Shown here: positions 11,439-23,544 of the stretch, one piece after another | Numbering within the stretch: position 1 is the stretch's first letter | How the letters are laid out: every line of letters starts with the position of its first letter | Assembly: GCA_029204225.1 (NCBI GenBank) | Contig: CM055106.1 | Span: forward strand, 6,346,614 to 6,410,613 | Direction of reading: 5' to 3' | Length of the DNA: 64,000 nucleotides | From: Diphasiastrum complanatum | Lineage: Eukaryota; Streptophyta; Lycopodiopsida; Lycopodiales; Lycopodiaceae | Translations under genes and position numbers: made by a program | The notes under the pieces: model-generated | Told to the model about the DNA's origin: nothing | Seen by the model: the letters and a program-made list of their open reading frames with translations, nothing else | Databases searched by the model: none

Positions 11439-12749
11439 GGAAATTGTTTAGTGTTTATTGCCACACTTTTTTCAAACATTGCCACCCTAAACGCTAAAAC
11501 CGTGAGGAAATTTTCCAGCTCTAGTCAAAGGACATAATTGTCTAACAATGATTTGCCTTCAATCTTAGGAGTCATTTGACAACATGTTTGTTGGGTGTGT
11601 TTTCACGATTACAACTAATGTAAAAAGCCTTGGAGTGATCCATGTCTTTGTACCAAAAGAAGGCAAATAAGGGCTAATCATGTTTTGAGCTCTCTTACCA
11701 AGAGTCAGCTGTTTTGAGTTTGTAGAGTGAATTTGCTCATGTATGGATACACTTGTACCGTACCCTGGTTCAATAAGTGGTTTTACATGTTAAATATGCT
11801 TTTGATGCTGAAATCTTTGTACTATGCATATTGTGCTCAAAGACATTCTCATTGTGGTTAGAAGATACTTGTCCAACGTTACAAGACTTACCTTACCTCT
11901 CAAAAGGGAGATTATGGTTAGATGCTAGAAGAAAGAAATTTTTTAGATTTATCCTCGATAGATCTAGGAAGTTCCTAAGTTTAATGAGTAGATTTTTCCC
12001 AACTTTGTTCACACTTCATAAAGGGTAGGCTCTTTTGACATGGCCCTTGTAGAGTGCATTCATGTATTGCTTTTAATCAAAATCAAGCATTGAATAAATG
12101 ACATTTTAGAATGACTTTGGAGAATATTTTCAAGACTTCAAAGAATAAATCCGATGTTCAATCATGTTTTGTGTACAATATGAAGCCCTTTGCACTACTT
12201 GTGAGGTAGTTATTTTGGGCATCATCTCATCTGTTTTAGTTGATACTTGATTCACCTTATTTTGTTTCTCAAACACAAATTAGTTGTATTGTTGTCTTAT
12301 GAAAACAAATTGCATCGTGCACGACAAGGTTATGCACATAGCATACACAACAGCTTAGGGACAGAACATACACAACAAGCCTAGGGACACTTGATCATGT
12401 CATTATGAAGTTCCTAGTTAATGTAATTGAGTTAAGGTTTACCACAAAACTTTATAGTTAAAAAAGCAATAGAAAGAGAGGGATCATGCTTAACATGTTC
12501 TACACCTCATTAAGATGAACTCGTATAAGAAAGCAACATAAGAGAACTTAATCAAGTAATAACGATGGTGCACAACGGAAAAACCATGGGGCACTTTGTG
12601 AGGTATTCCAAGCATCCTGACTATGGAATAGGATGGGGCAGCTTTGAAACCTAAGCCAACGAGAGGTGGATCATGCAAGAGAGGACAAACATATCTGACT
12701 TTTTTCGTTGATTATAGAGGAGTCACAAGAAGCATCACGCATGGAAAGT
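11439..12749. repeat. 1.31-kb duplicated block, copy 1
   Basis: This block is repeated at 30569-31880 in the same orientation. I count only about a dozen differences over 1311 bp, including one 1-bp indel near 12352. It has no recognisable protein domain. Small ORFs such as the minus-strand 62-codon frame at 12490-12678 are present in both copies but look incidental. Copy 1 sits 610 bp past the GOT1 stop codon. Confidence 0.9.
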
Positions 12750-13630
12750 AGTATGAATGTAAGACTTTTGAAGTATGTAGAAGAGAGTATAATTGTTAGC
12801 AAACAACTAGTCGGTGAGAGGACCAAGAGAGGATAATATCTCCTCTTTAAGTGCATATTAAAGAGGTCTAGAGACTATGACAAAGTTGAGGGTAGGGGTG
12901 GGCTCTGGCAAATGGCACACTAGAGATTAATATAAATGGAACCATGGAGCATAACTCAAGAGGTTGCAAAGGGCTTTGGTGAGGTGAGTCTGGAGAGAGG
13001 TAGATGTTTTTAGAATAAATCATAACAAAATTATAACGAGTTGTATAACTCCATCAAGTTGAATAACCAAGGTCTTCTGTGGAATTATGAGGAAAATCAT
13101 TAGTGGTTATTATTTGTTGAGGATGGTGTCAAAAACGGTTCTACTCTCAATATAAAATGTATCAATTTTAAGAAGTGATTTTGTGCAAAATGGAAGATAG
13201 CCTAGTATCTTAAGATCTGGTGACAATTTTGTGAACTATATTTATCATATTGGAAGTTTTAAGTCTTTCACTTGTGAGAGGCTATCAAACTTATGAATCA
13301 TTATTACAAGGCCCTCTATAAAAGGAGGGAAAGAACTGCTATGGTTGGTTCTTGGTGGTGACATACAAGATTGACACTCACATGATTTACACATACTTAT
13401 TTGTTGGTCTCTAAGATAGACAACATTATCATGGAATGATTGGGCCTGTCTATTGAAGTGTTGAACTAGCACCTTGAGTTACACATACACCCATGACAAT
13501 TTAACAATGATTTTATAGCTATGGATACATGACATACGACCAATATAACATAATAGACATTGTGCTTGGCTCTTGGACTCCCGATTTACATTCAAACACA
13601 ACAAAGATTCACACCACATGACAAATTAAG

Positions 13631-13832
13631 TTAATGCTTAAGGTGCATTTTGTGTTCCATGGCACAATCCAATTTTATCCATCAAATCCACCATGTGACA
13701 TGCACCTTGGAGGTTATATAAAAATAAATTCTTAATGCTGAAGGTGCATTTTGTGTTCCATGGCAAAATCCAATTTTATCCATCAAATCCACCATGTGAC
13801 ATGCACCTCGGAGGTCATATAAAAATAAATTT
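13631..13832. repeat. tandem duplication, 101-bp unit
   Basis: Two adjacent copies (13631-13731 and 13732-13832) share ttaatgct.aaggtgcatt, ccatggca.aatccaattt and atataaaaataaatt, with only a few substitutions. Function unknown. Confidence 0.9.
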
Positions 13833-15536
13833 TTTATGGTGGAAGAGGAAAAATCAATTTTCCAAAACTAAAGCTCAAAAAAAATGTCTAAATTCAAGTT
13901 TAGAGTAGTTTTACAAATGGGATTGTCTTTAGATTACCTTACAAGAACAAATAGAAAGTTTTCTTTTTTATGACAAAGATGTCACTGAATTTCAAGCCTA
14001 CTATTTGTGTAAGCTTCTCAAAAAAAGACAAACATTAGTAATTGAAAGCTAAATTTAAAAAAAAAAATTGAAGGAGAAAAGGATTTTCTAGATATGATCA
14101 TAGTAGAAGTAAGTAGAGTAGCCACTTCAAAGCACTTCCGCGACCATAATTAGCCATAAAATTGTGAATCTCTATTATGGTTTGGAGAAAGTTGAAATCA
14201 GAAGGTACAAGCCTTAGTTGTTTGGAATTTTAGGTTAACTATTTGATCTGATGAAACACAACCATCATGATGTCTTCAACCATACTAATCACTAAATCTC
14301 AAGACAAAAGGTGCAAGGTAGTAGAAGTGACACTAAATTCTAGGGACGAAATCCCACCTTCAGACTAACTACTAACCTTTTACTATCGTAATTTTATGGT
14401 TGGAATAGTCTAGCATAACAAAGTATCTTAAAATTTTGAAAGATGCCTGAAGGAAAAATAGGCTTAAATAGTTGAAGCATGAAAATTGTGTCAAAACAAA
14501 GATTCAGAACTTACTACAGAAGAAGAATTGGTACAAGATTGTGTAAATGCAAAAGAAAACTCAAAAGAAGATCTACAAAAAAAGTAGATGTCATAGTGAA
14601 GGCAAAGATAATGACCAAGAGTAAAGGCCTATATGGGGACACACTTGAGCTACAATGTGAGAAGAAATCAAGTGAAGCAAAAAATGAAGGGCTTGCTTTT
14701 CAAGTGGTACCAAGTCGGTCACAAACAAACTATGATAACACTCAAGTAGTGGGGAGGTGATTTTGTACAAATTGCATGAGGTCCCAGATTTGTTGATAGA
14801 AAAAAGAAAATAATGGCTACATAGGTTGAAAAAATAATGGCTACATACATAGGTTGAAAAAATTCAAATGATTACTAAGAATATCAAGTTGGAGACAACT
14901 CAGACCAATCACCTCCAGGCAGCGAAATCCTCCAATCTCATGAGCAACAAATATTTCTTTCTTCATTGCTACATTCTCATTATTCATTTTCTTTAAAGAA
15001 TTTCTTAGCCGATCAATTTATAGCTGGTGTTTTTGCAATGTCGTATCCATATCAGACATATAAGAAGAAACATCTTATGTATTGGCGGTAAGTTGCTTAA
15101 ACCCTCCTATTTCATAGCCTTTGGTAAGAAATTATAGGTTTTTGTTAATATTCTTCATGGTGGAGGAATATATCTCTAGCTAAGTGGTTTGCTGAGCTCC
15201 TAGATGCTTGAAAATTAATAGCTCATGAATAGACTTTGTTTGAAGCTATGATTGACTGTTTGCAAAGGTTTTTCATAATTTATTATCTCGTAGGAAGGAA
15301 AACTTGAAGTGGCTTGATGTTTACTTGATTGAAGTAATAACTTAATGATTTTGTACACAACCTGTCTCAAGTCTACTGAACAGTTTGTAAGCAGTCGAAT
15401 GTCAATATTGTCATAGATACAAGCTTTGCATGGTGAAAATTTGAAGATGAGCAAAATTTCATGGTTTTTGCTAAAAATTGATGCATAGGGCATGTATCAT
15501 ATTTTCAAATCTTTAGCTAGGTCATTTTTGGGTTGT

Positions 15537-15745
15537 GAAGAGATGTATACAAGTGCATGTGTGAAAGAAACCTCAACTTTGTGGTGAAATAATTTTTTAA
15601 AAAAGAAAATTAGTTTTTTGGTCAATTTTTTTAGATTTCTTGAAGAGATGTATACAAGTGCATGAGTGAAAGAAATCTCAACTTTGTGGTAAAATGAGTT
15701 TCTTCAAAAGAAAATTATTTTTTGGTCAATTTTTTAGATTTCTTA
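15537..15745. repeat. tandem duplication, about 105-bp unit
   Basis: Two adjacent copies start at 15537 and 15642 with gaagagatgtatacaagtgc and end in ttagatttctt. Several substitutions and small indels separate them, so this is older than the 101-bp pair at 13.6 kb. Confidence 0.88.
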
Positions 15746-16228
15746 AGTGGTTGTAGGAACTTGTAGCAGGCCATTTAGGATGATTTATATCAATTGAAAC
15801 CATCATATCTATGTGAGTTGACATAGAACCATTGGCTTTGTGTAGAAAAAAACCAAGAAAACTAGTGTATCTTTGGAAGTGTTGTAGTTGCTTTCCTTTT
15901 GAGGGTTGTAATAGTCGTTTTGAGAATGATTTTAGCCATACGTTAGTCTGTCATTCTGGGTTAAATTGATTTCTATATAGTTGAATCCCCTCATATAGCC
16001 AACGGCCTTTTATGTGAAAAGTGAGCAAAATGTAGCTTGATTGATTTTCAATTTCATGTACAAATGTTCATTACTACCTTCTACATATCTCTCATAATGA
16101 TTTAGAAAATTCCAAGGGTACCAACTCGAGTTCTAGTGAGATGGTGACATGTGTCACAAAATGTAATATGCAACCAAATCCACATCTCAATGTCAAATTT
16201 GGGCCAATCAAATTAAGAGGTGTACATC

Positions 16229-17202
16229 AGATGTTGTTTTCAGAGTTCGACATGACTGATCAAGGCGAAGCTCACTTCTGTCTGGGCATTCAGATCCACA
16301 GAGACAGAGTGAGATGACTGATTTACATCACTCAACAAAGGTATCTTTACAATGTTCTTAACATATACAATCTAATGAATTGTAAATTAGCTCAATCACC
16401 GATGGATCCAGACATGCATTTGTCAAAGGACCAATGTCCCCAGACCAAGCAAGAAGAGGAGCAGATGAGAGAGTATCCTTATCGATTGATACTTGGATCT
16501 CTCATGTACGCAATGGTCTGTACAAGACCAGCTATCTCTTTTGTAGTAAGCTCACTCAGCCAATATATGGCTAATCCTGGCATTACCCATTGGAAGGCTC
16601 TCATAAGAGTCGTGAGATATATTCGAGCTACCATGGACCAGTGCATCTGCTATGGAGATGTCAGCAACGACAATTTTCATCAACTTAGTGGATATTCTGA
16701 TGCAAGCAGGGGAGGAGATGTAGACAATCGTAAGTCCACATCTGGATTTACATTCCTCTTCAACGATGGTCCTATCTCATGGAACAGTCGTAAGCAAACC
16801 TCTATCGCACTTTTTTTTGATACACATATTGGAGACATAGGTGAAGCTAAAACGTCAAAAGACGTTTGGAACATTTTGAACTCACTATATGACGTGAGGG
16901 ACGTAACTACTAAGTTACATCTACGAAGGAAATTCTTCACATTCAAGATGTCTATTGGTGATTCTCTTCAGAGTCACATTAACCAGTTTAAGAATCTCTT
17001 GCAACAGATGGCCACTGTCGAATCAGTCATAGACGATCAAGACGCAGTTATGACATTGCTTTCAAGCTTGCCCTCTACATGTGAGAACTGGGTGATGATC
17101 ATATCAACACACTCAGATTTAACTCTTACTAGAGTTATCACTATGTTGCTGCAAGAAGACAATAGAAGAAGTCAAGACACTTTGTCTTCTTCCTCCTCTT
17201 AG
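16229..17202 (+). pseudogene. copia RT/RNase H end fused in frame to gag
   Basis: 16229-16374 reads the C-terminal RT segment (LFSEFDMTDQGEAHFCLGIQ) with a stop at about 16315. The open frame from 16375 continues through RNase H: PMDPDMHLSK, LGSLMYAMVCTRP, YSDASRGGDVDNRKSTSG, SWNSRKQTSIA. At about 16810 the frame passes without a stop into a copia gag segment: TSKDVWNILNSLYDVRDVTTKL, then AVMTLLSSLP and LLQEDNRR, ending at 17202. An element's 3' coding end followed directly by 5' gag, with no LTR between, implies recombination or deletion between two copies. The rest of RNase H and the first part of gag are missing. Confidence 0.88.
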
Positions 17203-17228
17203 GCTCTATATGTCAACAAAGGCTCTAA

Positions 17229-17837
17229 GTGACAGAAGCAATGAAACTCCAGAAGGCTGCAACGAATCAGAAGCCGACTCAAGGTCAAGAACAATCATCG
17301 AATCCACATTCGAAGAAGAAGATGTTTTGCAGGTATTGCAAGCGCAATAACCATGAGATCAAGGATTGCCGAATTTTCCAAGCGAAGAACGCAACCAAGC
17401 AACTTGATCAACAAGCAAACGTAGTTTCATCATCTCCCCAGGTCGAAGTGGATGAAAGTGCATTCATGGTCAAAGATCAAAGCGCATTTTTGGATGATTC
17501 ATGGTTTCTGAATTCTGGAACAACTCAACATATGACCAATCAATGTGAGATCTTCAACTCCTATACTCCTTACAGCACGAAGAAATTTGTTCATCTTGGT
17601 GACAATAGTACTCACACTATTGAAGGTGAAGGTACTGTAAGATTGCGATTCCAGCATGATCAATTCAAATTACTATTAAAAGTTTTATATGCTCCTAAAC
17701 TCTCTACAAATTTGTTATCAGTGAGTAGAATTATAGATTTAGGTGATAAGGTAGAATTTGAATTTGATCAATGCAAAATAGCTGATAGGAGTAATAAGAT
17801 CCTTGCACTCGGGCAAGAGGCAGAGTTACTTATATAG
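17229..17837 (+). pseudogene. copia gag C-terminus and inactive protease
   Basis: The frame carries a CCHC zinc knuckle CRYCKRNNHEIKDC (C-2-C-4-H-4-C, near residues 34-47) and then the retropepsin region WFLNSGTTQHMT. In copia this motif is DSGA/T-xxH, so the catalytic Asp is Asn here. HLGDNSTHTIEGEGTVRL and NLLSVSRIIDLG follow, the usual copia protease tail. A stop at 17202 separates it from the preceding gag frame. Confidence 0.88.
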
Positions 17838-18180
17838 ACTGACACATTGCTATTCTAAGTCTAGTCAAGTCTTGAAAACCTTTGTTCTAGTCAATAAAGC
17901 ATTACTATGGCATCATCGCTTAAGACACTTGAATTATGCATCTGTTTTGAACATGTCTAGACAGTCCATGGTTCTTGATCTCGACTATCCTTCTGGTAAG
18001 GTCAATCTCCCTGTCTGTCATAGCTGCATCTTTGGAAAGCAGTCTAGGATTCCTTTTAGATCAAACCATAGGCATGCAGCAAAAGATCTGTTAGATGTTG
18101 TTCATATAGATATATGTGGAGCTCACTTTCTTTTATTGAATGTCTTGATTCTTGAAGTTCAACTATTATTGGAGGTTTGA
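17803..18180 (+). pseudogene. copia pre-integrase and integrase start, truncated
   Basis: LLWHHRLRHLNYASV is the GAG-pre-integrase H...H motif. CHSCIFGKQSRIPF gives the C-x2-C of the integrase zinc finger. VVHIDICGA contains the first catalytic Asp of the core, after which homology ends abruptly at about 18125. The remaining catalytic residues are lost. An overlap with the previous frame marks another frameshift. Confidence 0.85.
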
Positions 18181-18304
18181 TTGCATCAATTGGTTCCTGG
18201 TTGCCTGCTTGTAACCTCTGCCTGCTCGAGAAGTTCATCCACCAGTATTGATTTCAGGTCTAGTTCTCTTAATGCAGTATGAAATACGAGTGATACTCAA
18301 AATC

Positions 18305-18664
18305 TTATAAACATTGATTCGCTTCATGAGCAGGTACAAAAGGTTGCTCAAGCACATCGCCTTTAAGATAAACCATAGAGCCATTATGCAAAAAGGATAA
18401 ACTGAGAGTTATATAGTCCTTTTTTGATGACTCGTTTTTAGCATGAAACCACTCTTTACCTATAATTAAGTCTACCTTACCAAGATTCATGATATGAAAA
18501 GACAAACTATCTACATAATCTTGATTTTTTAGCAATAAGGGAGGGACAAATTGCTCCCAGACCTGCTGCTCCCCACCCGCCACCATTCTGATCACGTACT
18601 TGTGGTCAATTGATGCAATTGCCAAGTTGAGCTTATGGATTGAATCATCATAAAAATATAACAC
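18305..18664 (-). pseudogene. gypsy aspartic protease-region fragment
   Basis: The 119-codon frame HKYVIRMVAGGEQQVWEQFV...LSFHIMNLGKVDLIIGKEWF...ITLSLSFLHNGS matches the segment after the protease active site of the gypsy element at 37538-37800 (LDFHIMNLDRVDVILAKEWF, SLSFLHNGSLIEL). It is an isolated piece without RT or gag next to it and lies in the opposite orientation to the copia debris on its left. Confidence 0.75.
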
Positions 18665-18689
18665 TTATGGCTTGGTTGCCTACGAATTC

Positions 18690-19250
18690 ATTCATGAGAA
18701 TGAGATCTTGAGGTCCAAATTATAAGGGAAGCTCCCTAAGATCCTGCTTACAAGACAAAACACAATGGAAAACACACTATGGAGCAACCACCCAACCAAG
18801 TAGAAGCAACCAATCAACTCTAGAAGCTTCACCCCCAATCCAACGAACAAGAGGCATGAATGTAAAGTGAAACCCTGGCAATGAATCAATGATCACAATG
18901 AGGAGTAGGGTGAGTTTGGCCTCTTCTTATAGAGCCATAAGCATCCTAGGCACATAGCCATGCATAGCCCTAAGTTCCCTATACATAGATTCACCTAGAA
19001 TAGAGTCCTATGCATGGATCACCTATTCATAGAATTGCTATTGATAACTCTACACATGCATACATTGTCTCATACCTTGTCTAAACTCCATTTAGTGTGT
19101 TCTGGGCCTCACAAAGATATTAGTTACTTTCGGGTCACATCTAGTATGACGTGGCATAACTAACAGCTTGATTTATTGGAGTACCGTGTATCCAAGACTA
19201 GGAGTATACTGAATCCTACTTACTGGTCATGGACATAATATTTTTCCCTC
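18690..19250 (-). other. possible LTR-like sequence beside gypsy fragment
   Basis: No coding sequence. On the minus strand a CTCTATAAGAAG box near 18935 resembles an LTR promoter, and the segment adjoins the gypsy protease fragment. No matching second copy and no primer site were found, so this is tentative. Confidence 0.25.
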
Positions 19251-19821
19251 CTTAAACTGTTTCTATCCTTAGAAACTCTCTAAACAAGAAAGAATTACAG
19301 TTCCTTTATCTTTCAATATTAACCGAGAAAATCAATATCCTTAGTCTAACTTTCATATCAAACAAGTACTCAGAGATAAATCTATTTCAAATCGTTAGAC
19401 TTTGCTCTGGAGTACAACTCAGGTTTGAAAAAGTACACTAAGCAATAAATTTCTCAACTGGGTTATATTCACCATGAGTTAGTAACATCACCTTCATGTA
19501 AAACACTTACATGAAACACTGCGCTGCATGAATTCCCAGTGCTTGCATGCAAAATGGAATTATGCAAGGAGGAAGCCATGCATGGCTTTGCAAAGAGGAA
19601 GCCACGTGCCATTGAGAAGAACATAAGTTACACGATCCTGCTGACATGGGACAGAAAAATCCAGGCCACCTAATTTATATTCAAAAATAAATTTAGCATG
19701 AGGCCCAAAAACGAGCAAACCAATTTTATGATCGACATTTAAATACGTGGCAATAATACAAGTTAAGATTAAATAAATAAAATAAAATAAAAATATAAAA
19801 AAGTGAAAGCAAAAGACAAGC

Positions 19822-19823
<2 letters not shown>

Positions 19824-19874
<51 letters not shown>
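19824..19874. repeat. CT microsatellite
   Basis: A perfect CT dinucleotide run of about 51 bp. It produces spurious Arg-Glu repeat ORFs on the minus strand. Confidence 0.97.
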
Positions 19875-19878
<4 letters not shown>

Positions 19879-19938
19879 GACATTCTCTTTGGAGTTTTTG
19901 CATTGTTGCCCTAAAATTCACACCATGATATGTTAACA

Positions 19939-19941
<3 letters not shown>

Positions 19942-20023
<82 letters not shown>
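19942..20023. repeat. CT microsatellite, long
   Basis: A perfect CT run of about 82 bp, 67 bp after the previous one. It lies just upstream of the duplicated GOT1 promoter sequence, as the shorter CT run at 2016 does in the true gene, although the position is not strictly equivalent. Confidence 0.97.
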
Positions 20024-20026
<3 letters not shown>

Positions 20027-20775
20027 ACCCGTTTTCATTCTAAATTGATATAAACTAATGCTCGGAAAATCGGCATAGTATAGGAATGGAACCGGCAAAT
20101 TTTCTCAAAAAATCAGCTTTAGAGATATAATGCAAGTTTTTAACAATCGATAAAATTTTGATTTTGTAGGAAATTTTATGTTTAGTAAAATATATGTAGG
20201 ATTTTGAATTGTTGGCTTTTGAATATACATGATGCGGATGCATGTAGATCATTATAATACTTTAAAAAACCACGTAAAATTTTGAAATGGGAAAGTCTCT
20301 ACCTGGCAAGTAAGACCATTTGCACAATTTTTCTATATAAGTTACACTTGGCTAATTTCTAACCTTATAACACATTGTACCGAGAAAATAATTGTTGGAG
20401 CGAGCAACATTGATGCCCAAGAAAAATAGCTAGATGCCAACGATAATTGAAAAATATGAATTTTTTATTATATGATGAAATAATTTAGCAAATCATAATA
20501 TTTCAATTGAGGGACTATTCTTCAAAAAGGCTAGCTACGACAGTGAACTGCACGGTCTTTGATAGTTGTAAAATTTTAGGATGCAACAGTTTTGAGTTGA
20601 AGGTTTTAGAAGGGATTATTTTTTAAAAGCGGACATCCATTGACATATGTAGGATACAAAGGGAAACTTAAGGTTTCCTGAGCACTGTTCCAGACTCTCT
20701 CTCCCACGATCAAAATCATTCACCAGATAGACGTTTTCGAAAGCGTGACGCCCGAGGGCATGCAATTGACACCTA

Positions 20776-20955
20776 ATTAGCAATACTTCACTTATGGTAA
20801 AGATAAGTCAATCAATCGTCAATATAAGTCAAAACCATAATTAGCACTACTTTGCTTACCCTCAAAATAAGTCAATGGTCAATATAAGTCAAAACATAAT
20901 TAGCAATACTTATGATGGAGATAAGTCAACGGTCAAGATAAGTCAAAACCCTAAT
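20776..20955. repeat. degenerate tandem repeat, about 60-bp unit
   Basis: Three imperfect units share attagca.tact, gataagtcaa.ggtcaa and ataagtcaaaacc. They lie between the duplicated upstream piece (20058-20120) and the duplicated leader (20996 on). No counterpart was seen at the same place in the GOT1 gene. Confidence 0.7.
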
Positions 20956-21555
20956 TTTGGACCGTCATCATAGCCTACATGTTCTCTTTATTTTTTCGCG
21001 CGTCTGACCTTGCGAGCGCGCAAAGTTAAGAGTTGCTGCAGCGGATGGTCGATCCTCCATTTTCGAGCTGCATTTTTCTGAAAACTGAAAGATAAGTCTG
21101 GGAGGTATGCTATATTTGTCTTTAGAGGCGCCATACCCACACAAAGTTTGACCTATTTGGGAAGATCTCAAGGACACAGACAGCAGCTATATGGATGACC
21201 GCAAGAGTATGGCCTTGCCCTTTGTTTTGGCCATCATATGAACGCACAGTTGGAAACAAGAATACACGTGTTTTTGTGTGAGTTTAGCTATGCTCAAGAA
21301 GTATGTATTAGGGCAATTCTCCATTATCAGAGCAATTACGTATGGTTATTCTAACCTGTTAGGGTAGTTATTCATGGTTATCCTGTAATTAGGTCAACGC
21401 CCTAGTCAATTAAGCTATGAATTAGGGCAATCGACTATGCTGTCCCTATTAGGGTAGTTCGTCATACTTATCCTTTAATCGAGTCAACACCGCAATCAAT
21501 TACGGTAAGAATCAGGGCAATCAACTATTTATAGGCTGATCAATTATGTGATAGA

Positions 21556-21650
21556 TTCTCTCCAATTAGTAGTGAGCTAGTGACGACATTCTTTCCTCAC
21601 CTTGGGGTCAAGAGTTCAAACACCAATCAGCCGCAAAATAAGGGCTTACA
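21556..21650 (+). mobile_element. possible tRNA-derived SINE head
   Basis: Where the GOT1-like homology breaks (after ccaattagtagtgag), sequence with the layout ctcacctt...gagttcaaacacc appears. This resembles a pol III B box and parallels the segment at 32511-32566. No tail or target duplication was confirmed. Confidence 0.25.
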
Positions 21651-22617
21651 AGACAAAAAGACCATGTGTTAGGGTAAAGAATTCTGTATTAGGTGTTAGT
21701 TATGATGATAGAAGCTGCTTGTTTCGATATTTATGGTAAGAATTTCATGTTGATGCAAGCCCTAAGAAAGGTTTATAGTTGTTATGAATCAATAATCGGG
21801 TAGCTGAGCTTAGCCTCAGCCATTGATTTATTATTTGGGTTATTTAGGGTTCCAATGTTGTTAGCTGAATAATTATTTGTTTTTGAGTAAATTCGGAAGT
21901 CAATCAAAGCCAGGCTCTGGTTATAGTGTTTATAGGTTTGCCATTTCCATCTCTCAGTTCATTTCAAAGAGACTTTCTTATGCCCAAATGGATATTCATA
22001 AAGGGAATAGCATGTCTATCTGCGGTTCTATATATTCTCAAACTTTTTTTTTGGATAGGGTTTAGTATCATGCACCTTTTTCTAGATTTTTGCTGTCCGT
22101 TCTTTTACGGACTTAAATACATGTTTTTTACAAAACAGACCAGAATCATAGGCTGTAGGCTACATTGTACTGGTGTACATGGCCAATGCTACAAAAACCT
22201 GAAAAGTTAAGCATTTACTTGTTTTTTACTCCCTTTTTACATAGTTATGGACTCAAAAATCTGTACTTTTTTTTTTCTTCCATTGAACGTGTTTGCAAGT
22301 TTGTAGACATGAGTAAATGAGTCTTCTAGTAACTATGCTCTGAGTAGATGATCACTGGGGCTTATTTGCCTTCAAGAGAAAGCAATTTTCTCCTTTGGGT
22401 TTTTTCAGAATTCCTCCAGGACCTTTTGTTGGACAACTACACTTATTGCCTCTCTTCCCTTTGGAAGATCTTTTTCATCTATTGCTTGCCTTTCCAGCCA
22501 AGTGATGCCTTACTAAAACCACTCTCTCTCCAAGGTAGCTTGCCTCCCTTGTAGGGGAGCCTGTGTAGATTCATCCTATGAATATAAATTATTATGTACG
22601 TACAATGCCTCCTCGTC

Positions 22618-23365
22618 TAAGAAATAATGCTGTCTACACCAATAGGATAGTTTAGGGGGTTTGTTTTGTGATTCATAGCTCTCTAATAAGAAATTCTTTT
22701 GTACCTTTTCGGCTTTTTTCTGGCTTCATTGGCTAAACTTGGACACCATATTGACAACCATAACGGATCAACGAATGGACTAAAGTCTTGAAGAGGTGTT
22801 CTCATCTTTCAACTTCGTTGCAGAATATTCTTGTATTAGTTTTGTGTTACGAGAAGGGCCTTTAAGCCTCTTGTCTACACACAAATTCCACTTGTGGGGC
22901 TCTCATATTTGAGCCCTAGGTATCTATAAGATGAGACCATCTCCAAATTTGCCTTACAGTTTCCTTTACCTCTCTTGATCCACTCACCATTATCTTTGTC
23001 TTGCTTAGATTGACTTCCATGCTTGGAACCTTGAGAAAGCTTACCTAATACATCTAAATCCTTTTTCAATCTTTTGCTAATGATGCCACAACTTTAGAAT
23101 ATGTGAGTAGTAATAAGTCATACCTTGCAATGTGGACAACTCTTCGCCTATGTATCTAGAATTCAAACCTACCAATAGAAAAACCAAAGAGAGGAGAAGA
23201 TAGAGGGCATCCTTGTTCAACTCCACGTTACGATGCTATTGTAAAAGACCCTCATCCACTAACGGTCTTGGTAGTCTAGACCAAACCCGCTCATAAATCC
23301 TTATGTTGGCCTATCTTACCTCTATGGGTACCTGGAACTCCGCCATCCTATCCCATAGTTGTAGT
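22618..23365 (-). mobile_element. LINE reverse-transcriptase fragment
   Basis: Minus-strand frames, joined across frameshifts, read LWDRMAEFQVP-like sequence (near 23350), then a GVEQGCPLSSPLFG motif at about 23190-23235, the classic non-LTR RT signature (GVxQGCPLSPxLF). VNLSKTKIMV and SYRYLGL follow near 22920-23020, then IWCPSLANEA near 22735. The YADD segment is not seen. The 22618-23215 part matches the LINE in GOT1 intron 1 (4598-4978), so the LINE predates the duplication. It ends abruptly at a gypsy gag fragment at about 23365. Confidence 0.82.
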
Positions 23366-23544
23366 CCCTTACTTTTTCTTTTTCTTTTTCTTCCATCTTG
23401 ATTTGGCTTAATCGGACAAAAGGACTATTTGATAATCTATCTGGTTTGAATTGTTTGATGAAAGCTTCTTTCAACACTTCCAATCATTACGTTCATCTCG
23501 GTCAAGGTTAAAGAACCAATCTCGAGCGACACCTAGCAAGGTCA

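Larger units (their letters stand above)
12750..16228. other. intergenic DNA with tandem duplications, no gene supported
   Basis: I find no conserved domain here. A basic 93-codon ORF at 14479-14760 (+) has no recognisable motif and weak coding character. The region holds two local tandem duplications (13631-13832 and 15537-15745), listed separately. Confidence 0.5.
20058..22260 (+). pseudogene. partial duplicate of the GOT1 5' end (promoter, exon 1, intron 1)
   Basis: 20058-20120, 20996-21550, 21930-22140 and 22147-22200 align in order with 1704-1770, 2070-2650, 3270-3490 and 4510-4560 of the GOT1 locus at about 85-90% identity by eye. Exon 1 survives at 21191-21206 as ATG GAT GAC CGC AAG A followed by the donor GTATGG. 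A ~15-bp loss removed the original ATG, but the in-frame Met (residue 6 of GOT1) remains, so MDDRK plus a good splice donor could still be used. I found no exons 2-6 downstream; retrotransposons occupy that place. A full gene is therefore very unlikely. Confidence 0.85.

Noticed and set aside
12490-12678. Minus-strand 62-codon ORF found almost unchanged at 31621-31809
   Set aside because: Its conservation only reflects the recent duplication of the whole 1.31-kb block; it has no recognised motif.
14479-14760. Basic 93-codon plus-strand ORF
   Set aside because: Lys/Arg-rich composition comes from A-rich DNA; no motif, neighbour or splice context supports a gene.
19560-20098. Minus-strand ORFs of about 107 codons with long Arg-Glu repeats
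   Set aside because: They are translations of the CT microsatellites at 19824-19874 and 19942-20023.
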